Below are positions 56,734-64,000 of a stretch of 64,000 nucleotides of DNA, piece after piece (position 1 is the first letter of the stretch; each line of letters begins with the position of its first letter). This stretch comes from Cercis canadensis (lineage: Eukaryota; Streptophyta; Magnoliopsida; Fabales; Fabaceae). Where the stretch lies: contig QAOA01007694.1 of assembly GCA_003255065.1 (NCBI GenBank), forward strand, positions 1 to 64,000, in the 5' to 3' direction. The notes beneath the pieces were generated by a model, which saw only the letters and a list, made by a program, of their open reading frames with translations, ran no database searches and was not told the DNA's origin. A program made the translations under genes and the position numbers.

Positions 56734-57494
56734 GTATGCACTTCAGAGCTGAAATCTTTGCATTATGTCTGGATCTTTCTTTTATAGTTATCTTCTATCA
56801 TCTGACTATGTATATTGCATTTAATGAGTTCTAAGATTATTCAACTTTATTTGGCATTGTTTGTCAAGAAGCACTTGACTTAAAAGTTTAAGTTGTTTGG
56901 CAGGAGCCCTGTAATGTGTTTTATTTCTCTAAGATGCCCATATACATGGAAGTTGACTGGGTTTGAAATGTAAGCATAGCATAGGCTCATCTCTACCTTC
57001 AGCTGAGACTTGACACTACCTTGTACCAAAATTTAGTTTTGAAACTAGAGGTGGAAAGAATTGAACTCTAGACCAATTGGTTGAAGAGGCTTTGTGATGT
57101 AGGATAATTAAGGGGGGTCAATTACAATTGTATATTGATTTTTATAATTTTTATGTAATTTTCGTAGGTATAACTTTTAGGGATTTTATTTTGTTATTTT
57201 AGGCAATTTTAGGAAACTTATGGTAGAATTAGAATCCTAATAGGATACTATATGGGTTAAGACTATTCTAGAATGAGTTATTTCTTGTTGGGCAAGTCTT
57301 ATTATGGGTATAAGTAGGACTACTATGTGTGAAATGAGGGGAGCTTATCTTTCTACAATATGAATTATATTTTGAGGATTATTCCTTTTTTTTTGTGGGG
57401 ATTCCTGAGTTTCTTGCCTAGTGGATTCTTGGTCATCTGCTAGAACGATACTTGATACTTGGCCTTTATTTGTGCCTCTGTTCTGCGTCACTTT
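56734..57494. other. Intron-like and unassigned DNA downstream of exon C
   Basis: This begins as intron. From about 57100 to 57494 the style changes, with GGGTATAAGTAGGACTACTA (TATA-like) and CTTGCCTAGTGGATTCTTGG words reminiscent of a retrotransposon LTR, but I cannot find its partner or its ends. No gene seen. Confidence 0.4.
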
Positions 57495-58192
57495 TGTAAG
57501 AGATTTCAACCTATGCAACCAAGATAACAAACAACAAGCAAATACCAACACAACAAATCTAAACCAGAAAACAATATGCAGTAGTAAATCAATGTAAAGA
57601 AAACAACACCAGAATTACATGGTTCAGCAAGTTGGCTTACATCCTCTCAATCATTCTGATTTTTTTTTCTTTGATTTCTCTCAAGCCTAAAAAATGCTAA
57701 TCTCCAGTTATCCAGTCCTTTACCCATCACACATTTATATAGGAATCTGTTACAAGTTGGTTATGGCCATTAACTAACTAATAACTTATTTCTAAGACAC
57801 AACCGCCTTTCGCGACATGGCCGTGTTTGAGGTCGTGTATGATGAACATGGCCGTGTCGCTTTAATGACACTGCATGTCTGATGCTCCAGAACTTCACTT
57901 AAGTGACACACCCATGTCATTCCCGTGTATGATCCCGTGTTTGTAGTCTTGAGACTCATTCCAGCCCCCTCCACGAACATGGCCATGTCTATTAAACATG
58001 CCCTGTGTTCTAAATGCACACATCCATGTCTGAACTCCCAAGGCTCACTTCCAGTGAACATGCCCAAACTCACAAGTGAACACGGCCCGTGTCTTCAGTC
58101 CTGAGACTAACTTAAGTAACACGGTCTACTCCATAAGTGAACATGGCCGTGCTCCAACCCGTGTTAGGCTTACTCAAGGGATGATCATCACA
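57495..58192 (-). repeat. 3' LTR of the Tork-type element
   Basis: 698 bases, plus-strand start TGTAAGAGATTTCAACC and end ATGATCATCACA (minus-strand start TGTGATGATCATCCC). It matches the visible part of the LTR at 63643. The U3-side half holds repeated near-palindromes ACATGGCCGTGT (57815, 57846, 57977, 58080, 58140). Confidence 0.85.
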
Positions 58193-58206
58193 TTTCTCCA
58201 CCTTGT
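58193..58206 (-). promoter_or_regulatory. Polypurine tract of the Tork-type element
   Basis: On the minus strand ACAAGGTGGAGAAA lies directly before the LTR start TGTGATGATC. This position and composition fit the plus-strand primer of reverse transcription. Confidence 0.7.
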
Positions 58207-58254
58207 CTCTTAAATTAGAAAAGTTCAATCAAGTGCTGCTATCCTTCTTATGGT

Positions 58255-59740
58255 TTATCCTTCACAGAACCCTATTAAGTCCGAGCAATGCTTCAACTTA
58301 GTATGAGGCAATAACTTTGTGAATACATCAGCTGGATTTTCTTCAAATGCTACCTTCTCCATCAGAACCTCCTGAGTCTCAATCACATCTCGAATAAAAG
58401 GGAGTCTAACATCAATATGTTTTGACCTCTCATGATAAACTTGATGTTTTGAGAGATGGATGACATTTTGACTATCACAGTACACTGTGATACTATCTTG
58501 AATGATTCCAAGTTCACCAATTAGGCCTCTGAGCCACAGAGCTTCCTTAACACCCTATGCTAGGGCTATATACTTAGCTTGAGTTGTAGACAAGGGTACC
58601 ACAGACTGAAGCATAGACTTCCAACTGACAGCAGTGCCAAACAATGTGAATACATATCCTGACAAGGACTTCATTGTATCAACATTTCCTGCATAATCTA
58701 AATCCACATATCCCTTGATTGCTTCTTCATCTTGGAGTTCCCTCTTGAACTTCAAACTAGAAGCCAAAGAGTCATTCAAGTATTTTAGCACCCACTTCAG
58801 AGCTTCCTAATGTGTTGGTCTGGGATCTGCCATGAATCTGCTAACAACACTCACAGCATGAGCCAAATCTGGTCTACTACACACCATGCCATACATAATG
58901 CTTCCAACTCCACTTGCATATAGGATTGCCACCATTCTAATCCTTTCTTCATTTGTGCTAGGCGCTTGTTGGACAGAAAGTTTATAGTGTTGCCCCAAAG
59001 GAGTTGAAATTGGTTTAGACATATGCATTCTAAACCTCTCAACTACTCTCTTCATGTTGCCTTGCTATGATAGGAGTAATTCCCTTTTTGATTATGTCCC
59101 TGATGATGTCCATTCCCAGAATCTTCTTGGCAGCTCCAAGCTCCTTTCATCTCGAACTCAGAATTTAACTTTGTTTTGAGTTTATGAATCTCTGCTTTAC
59201 TTGAACTGGCTATTAAAATGTCATCTACATATAATAGCAAGTACAGAGGTGATTTATCATTTTGTCTCAAGATATAAACACAGCTGTCATAACTACTCAT
59301 TTGAAAGTTCATTTTCATCAGAAAGTCATCAGATCTTTTATACCACTGCCTTGGACTTTGCTTTAAATCATATAGTGACTTCTTTAGCAAACATACTTTA
59401 TTCTTGTATTCAATAAAGCCTTCAGGTTGCTCCATGTATATGGTTTCCTCTAGATCACCATGAAGGAATGTTGTTTTAACATCTAGTTGCTCTAGTTCAA
59501 GGTCAAACTGATTCACTAGAGACAACAAGATTCTAATCAAACAATACTTTACAACCGGTGAAAAAATTTCATTGAAATCAACTCCTTCAACTTGTGTAAA
59601 CCCCTTTGCCACATGTCTTGCTTTGAATATGGTCTTCTCAACTCCTGGAATACCTTCCTTTCTTTTGAAGATCCATTTACAGCCCATTATCCTTTGATTT
59701 TTAGGTAGATCAACCATAACCCAAGTCTTGTTCTTATCCA
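58255..59740 (-). pseudogene. Tork-type reverse transcriptase and RNase H (fossil)
   Basis: The minus strand reads GCKWIFKRKEGIPGVEK, ARHVAKGFTQVEGVDFNEIF, LDVKTTFLHGDLEETIYMEQ, PEGF and the catalytic-site box LLLYVDDILIAS. RNase H follows with GYVDLDYAGN, TQAKYIALA, YCDSQNVIHLSKHQVYHERS and ENPADVFTKLLP. The motif set is that of Copia, Tork lineage. A few breaks. Confidence 0.87.
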
Positions 59741-59741
59741 G

Positions 59742-62426
59742 TCACTTCATTTCCTCTTTCATTGCTGCCAACCAGTTGTGACTGTCTCTCCCCTTCAGTG
59801 CTTCTTTGAAATTTGTAGGCTCAGGGTCTTGAATTTCTTCAGCGACATTCAGAGCATAACAAATGAGATCAGCATAGCCAAATCTCTTAGGTGGTATGAT
59901 TCTTCTCCTTGCTCTATCTTTGACCAAGCGATACTCATTCTGAACTACTGCAGGAAGTTGTTCAACCACAGCTTCCTCTTTAGTGTGAATCATCTCTTCA
60001 TTAACATGGTGAGTTGGTAACTCCACCTCAATTTGAGTACTCTCTTGCTCAAGTTCCTTGTTTCTGGTTTCTCCTTGGTCTTTGTCCAACATAGCCATTC
60101 TAGTTTCATCAAAGGTTACATCCCTGCTCACTATGCACTTAGGCTCACCCGGTTCCATCCTCCATAGCTTGTATCCCTTGACTCCAATAGGGTATCCTAT
60201 GAATGCACACCTGATTGCTCTAGCACCAAGCTTGTCTTGCTTGACATGAGCAAAAGCCAAAGCACCAAACACCCTCAGATGAGAGTAATCTACAGGTCTC
60301 CCATTCCACAGCTCCATACGTGTTTTAAAATCTATAGCGAAAGATGGACATATATTGATCAAGTGTACAACAGTCGTAGCAGCTTGATGAACACACTTTT
60401 TATACAATAGTTATTCCTCATACTTAGTCTTTTAAACCTCTTTTGGGCTGAATTGCATAGACTTAGACCTCATTTCATGACTTAGGATCCATTTATGCTT
60501 AATTGCAATTTCCAGCAATACTGGGCATTATATGCTGTCTCTGTGTTTCAGGCATATCTTGAGTTCTGGATGTCCAAAAATTCCGAGTAATACCTTGTTG
60601 GAAAGCTGAGAGAATTGTCTACAACTTTCTTTCAGGGCTCCAAAGCTAATTCGGACTTTCAGAAGGTTATATGCAGCCTGGAAGCCAGAGAAGACATGCT
60701 GTCGCAGGATCCTGACCTACATGCAGTATTTGGGTCATAACTTGAGTTGTAGATGTTATATTGACCTGAAACTGGTACCATTGGAAAGCTAACAGACAGA
60801 GCTTCAATTGATATGAAGACCGGTTCACCATATTTTATGTGGAAGATGGTCTTATTTGCTGTGCAAGTTAGCTGACGGTTCCAGACACCTTCTGCCACTT
60901 AAATGGGCCTAACTTCCTCATGACAAGTCCAAATGGGCCCAAACCAAAGCCCAATTGAAGCTAAGGCCCATGGGAACAAGTGTGCCCTAAGGGCAATTTA
61001 GGTGTGCATGTAAAATTGGAGGTCTATATCAGAAGAAGGAGGCAGCCGAAATTGAGAATCACCAAGTTTTAGATATTTTAGACAACTTTCTATTCTTGCC
61101 TTAGTCTCTAAGTTTTCTTTTAGATATTTTGTAAGAACTCAGCTCCTCTTGTTCATGGAGGGCTAATCCATCCTATCAATCCAGGTTTTGCTATTCTGAT
61201 TATTGGTTTTGAGATTATGAGTTGTTGTTCTTCATTTTAGTTGTTAATCAAAGTTCTTTCAATCCTCTGAAATATTCTGTTTGAATTGCTTAATTCGAAT
61301 TGGATTATTCATGTGTTCATATCATGTTTGCATGTGATAAAAGAGGATTGTATGGTTGATTAATGTTTCTGAGCTTTTGGATGGATTAATCACCTTGGCT
61401 GGATCATGGACTTAGGTAAAACTAGACTTGAATGTTTGCTTAATTCATTTGGTCTTAGTTGAATCCGAATTCTGGTTGCTTAACCAGTGGAATCCATAGA
61501 ACATTGAGAGGCTTCTTGATATGTTTTAAAGGCCAAGAACATGGTTAATAATTGAATGGACCATTAGAAATCAAGGATGAACTTAAATCAGAATTAGTAA
61601 AGACTTAGATTGGTTGCTTTCTCTTAAACTTCACCACTTTCAATTAATTTCTGTCAAGCACTTAAAACAAACACAACCCCCCTGTTTACATGCTTCTCTA
61701 TATGATTCACTAAATAGAACAATCCTTAGGTTCGACTTAGGGCTGTCCTATGCTGCAAATAGCTAGGTAACCGACCTAAAACTTTAAGTAATTTGAGGAG
61801 CCTCGGCAGCTCATCACAGCTTCACCCCAAAAGCTTTTAGGTAGTCCTGCACTTAACAACATGCATCTGACACGTTCCAAGATAGTTCTGTTCATCCTCT
61901 CTGCCAAACCATTCTGCTAAGGAGTTTTTGTAACAGTTTTGTGCCTTTGAATTCCTTTCTTCTTGCAAAACTCATTAAACTGCTCTGAAAGAAACTCCAG
62001 GCCATTGTCAGTCCTTAAAGTTTTAAGTTTAGTTTCCATTTGATTCTCTATTAGTGTGTGTCATTCCTTGAATTTTTCAAAGGTGTCACTCTTGGTTTTC
62101 AATATATACACTCCTAGAGTAATCATCAATGATGGTGAGAAAATAAAATCCCCTTCCATGAGTCCTTGTTTTTGCTGGACCCCAGAGGTCCGAGTGAGCA
62201 TACTCAAAGGGTCCTTTTGCATTATGCATACCAGCTCCAAACTTAACTCTTTAAGCCTTTCCTAATATGCATTAATCACAAAAGTCTAATTTATATATTT
62301 TATCACCATTTAGCAGATTTTGTTTTGCTAATTCAACTAAACCTCTCTCACTAACATGTCCTAATCTCATGTGCCACAGTTTAGTTTTATCAATGAGTGT
62401 TTGACTTGCAATAGAAGCTTGTGCTA
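59742..62426 (-). pseudogene. Tork-type integrase (fossil), split by a solo LTR
   Basis: The right piece (61822-62426) holds the integrase core on the minus strand (NGLAERMNRTILERVRCMLL-like wording is recognisable from the plus strand near 61860-61920). The left piece (59742-60379) holds the C-terminal part (ELWNGRPVDYSHLRVFGALA, CAFIGYPIGVKGYKLWRME) and the linker to reverse transcriptase. The interruption at 60385-61816 is the solo LTR. Confidence 0.8.
60385..61816 (+). mobile_element. Solo LTR (type I) in the Tork integrase, CAGCT target duplication
   Basis: It starts TGATGAACACACTTTTTATA and ends GCCTCGGCAGCTCATCA, 1432 bases. CAGCT is repeated at 60380-60384 and 61817-61821. It is the best preserved type I LTR in the window and has no coding parts. 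The insertion is younger than the Tork-type element. Confidence 0.94.
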
Positions 62427-62960
62427 TTACAGTAAAGCCATCAAGAATATATAAGACATTACTTTTAGTGCACCATTAGAAATTCTCATACTCCCATGCT
62501 CAATCTTAGTAAGATATCCTAAACTATCAAACATGCTTATAGATATGAGATTTCTTTTCAGCTCAGGTACATACCTCACACCTTGCAGTAGGATTTCTTG
62601 GCCATTGAACATCTTTAGTCTGATGGAGCCCAAACCTTGCTGTGTTGTTGCCAAGCAGCACCATTCCACCTTCTTTTAGGTCAATGGTCTCGATAAAATC
62701 TTTCCTTGGACACATGTGGTATGAACATCTAGAATCAAGTACCCAGTCCTTCTTAATCTCAGTATTTGAAACTACTAAGACCCCAACAGTGTCATAGCCA
62801 TCTGTGACTATTGCTGCATCACCCAGTTCTTGAGGTTTCTTAAATTCCTTGCCCCTTCTTTCTGGACAATCCCTCTTGAAGTGGCCTTTCTTATGACAGT
62901 GAAAGCACTTGAACATGGTTTGTGACTAGTTCTTCATTTTGATCTGGACTTGTTCCTTTT
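62427..62960 (-). pseudogene. Tork-type nucleocapsid and protease (fossil)
   Basis: On the minus strand a CCHC knuckle (CFHCHKKGHFKRDCPER) is followed by a protease-like part (KKDWVLDSRCSYHMCPRKDF and LGNNTA) and by QEILLQGVRYVPELKRNLIS, the stretch preceding integrase. Confidence 0.85.
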
Positions 62961-63600
62961 GAAGCTTCTTTTCTCAAGCCTGCTCCTCATCATGTTCAAC
63001 CCCTCTCCTTGGTTGTCTTTCTTCATCTCTTGCTTCTTCTGAAGTTCCTTTGCTCAAATTAAGGACTGCACTTTTTCAAGAGTGATGATTTGCTCCCTTC
63101 CAAACAGCATGACATCCTTGAAATGTTCATACACCTTTGGTAGAGCACTGAGTAGTATTAGAGTTTTGTCTTTATCCTTTAGCTTGATCTCTATGTTCTC
63201 CAAATCATCAAGAATCTTGTTGAAGTCTACTATTTGCTCAGTGAGCAATTTTTCTTTAGTCATGTTGAAAGAATACAATTGCTGCTTCATGAACAATCGA
63301 TTGGCAAAGGATTTTGTCATGTACAGTGACTTTAGCTTGAGCCACATTGCAGCAGCAAATGGTTCTTTGGCTACCTCCCTCAATGCCTTATCCCCAAGGC
63401 ACAAGATTATTGCACTCTTGGCCTTCTCCAGCAAATCTTTCTTTTCTTTCTCAGACAAAGACTCAGAAAATGCAGTATCTCCCTTCAACGCTTCAGCCAA
63501 TCCTTGTTGCACTAGGATTTCTTGCATCTTGATCCTCTACAGTTCGAAATCATTGGAACTAGAGAATTTTTCAATGTCATACTTGGTTGTTCCCATAGCT
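62961..63600 (-). pseudogene. Tork-type gag (fossil)
   Basis: The minus strand reads MQEILVQQGLAEALKGD, CLGDKALREVAKEPFAAAMW, LKLKSLYMTKSFANRLFMKQ and LLSALPKVYEHFKDVMLFG, the UBN2-type gag of Tork elements. The N-terminal part begins around 63600, near the primer site. Confidence 0.85.
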
Positions 63601-63621
63601 GCGTCTCTATTCTTCAATTCT

Positions 63622-63642
63622 CTTCCCACAGACGGCGCCAAT
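63622..63642 (-). promoter_or_regulatory. Primer-site-like tract of the Tork-type element
   Basis: On the minus strand ATTGGCGCCGTCTGTGGGAA follows the LTR end directly. Position and the TGG start fit a primer binding site, but it is not the initiator-methionine type usual in Copia. I do not assign the tRNA. Confidence 0.6.
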
Positions 63643-64000
63643 TGTATGAGATTTAAACCTATGCAACCAATATAACAAACAACAAGCAAATACCAACACA
63701 ACAAATCTAAACTAGAAAACAATATGCAGTAGTAAATCAATGTAAAGAAAATAACACTAAAATTATGTGGTTCAGCCAAGTTGGCTTACATCCACGGGAA
63801 AGAGCAGTCCACTATGATTTATGCCAATCAAGATCAACTTCTTTTACAATAGAGTACCCCCTTGGCCTCTGTTCTTTAACCTTGCAATTTATGCAAGTCA
63901 GAACCCCAAGTTTCACTCTATTCTTTCCTCTCAATCACTCTGATTCTTTCTTCTTTGATTTCTCTCAAGCCTAAAAAATGCTAATCTCTCGTTATCCAGT
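63643..64000 (-). repeat. 5' LTR of the Tork-type element, partial at the window edge
   Basis: It starts on the plus strand with TGTATGAGATTTAAACC and matches 57495 onward, including GCAACCAATATAACAAACAA and CTCTCAAGCCTAAAAAATGC. The rest lies beyond 64000. Confidence 0.85.

Larger units (their letters stand above)
57495..64000 (-). mobile_element. Tork-type Ty1/Copia element (fossil), cut by the window edge
   Basis: It lies on the minus strand with its 3' LTR at 57495-58192 and the first 358 bases of its 5' LTR in view at 63643-64000. From right to left come gag, CCHC knuckle, protease, integrase, reverse transcriptase and RNase H, the Copia order. The wording (LYMTKSFANRLFMKQQLYSF, LKHCSDLIGFCEG) fits the Tork lineage. 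A solo LTR of the Athila family is inserted in the integrase part (60385-61816). The left flank pentamer is ACTTT; the right flank lies outside the window. It is broken, with about five to ten interruptions. Confidence 0.85.

Noticed and set aside
57100-57494. A further LTR next to the Tork-type element
   Set aside because: TATA-like and LTR-like words are present, but neither its ends nor a partner copy could be found, so it is only mentioned as unassigned.
58255-59717. Functional reverse transcriptase
   Set aside because: The element is broken in several places and carries a solo LTR in its integrase part.
63082-63675. Plus-strand ORF of 197 codons at the right edge
   Set aside because: It is the antisense shadow of the Tork-type gag.

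Overview
The window is plant nuclear DNA, almost certainly from a dicot. It holds Athila-type Ty3/Gypsy, SIRE/Maximus-type and Tork-type Ty1/Copia, CACTA and hAT-like elements. The only host-gene relics I can name are a pTAC12/HEMERA-like pseudogene that keeps its introns and an oleosin fragment. I see no intact host gene and no RNA gene. Two single N bases, each flanked by a direct repeat, suggest a draft assembly with unmerged contig overlaps. The species cannot be named from this.

Layout. 1-765: degenerate telomere-like (CCCTAAA) DNA. About 766-8929: Athila-lineage element A, without recognisable LTRs, interrupted by a reversed solo LTR (7315-8748). 8930-11068: 3' end of another Athila-family copy (B), cut by a fragment of a TIR DNA transposon (11069-11242). 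11243-22415: Athila-lineage element C with two 1455-bp LTRs, a tRNA-Asp-type primer site and a strict 14-bp minisatellite. 22416-29809: right-hand part of element D, interrupted by a solo LTR (24019-25474). 29810-33092: reversed LTR-like debris and a possible decayed exon.

33613-40285: a 139-bp tandem array split by a CACTA transposon (33929-40126, target duplication GAA), which holds a solo LTR (34374-37044), which holds another solo LTR (34830-36279). Each insertion has its own target duplication, so the order of events can be read directly. 41085-43680: hAT-like element with an LTR inside. 44209-45526: TIR transposon carrying a fragment of an oleosin gene. 45547-46567: another TIR element.

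46573-57494: pTAC12-like pseudogene and its surroundings. One intron holds a 6.8-kb SIRE-type Copia element (48389-55192, target duplication AATAT). 57495-64000: a Tork-type Copia element on the minus strand, running past the window edge and interrupted by a solo LTR (60385-61816, target duplication CAGCT).

No genes here work together in a pathway. The window is a pile of fossils recording successive insertions and a great deal of LTR-LTR recombination (six solo LTRs). The most unusual items are the oleosin fragment inside a TIR transposon, the nested CACTA locus, the pTAC12-like pseudogene split by a Copia element, and several regular repeat patterns inside the retroelements. I found no convincing new biological system.
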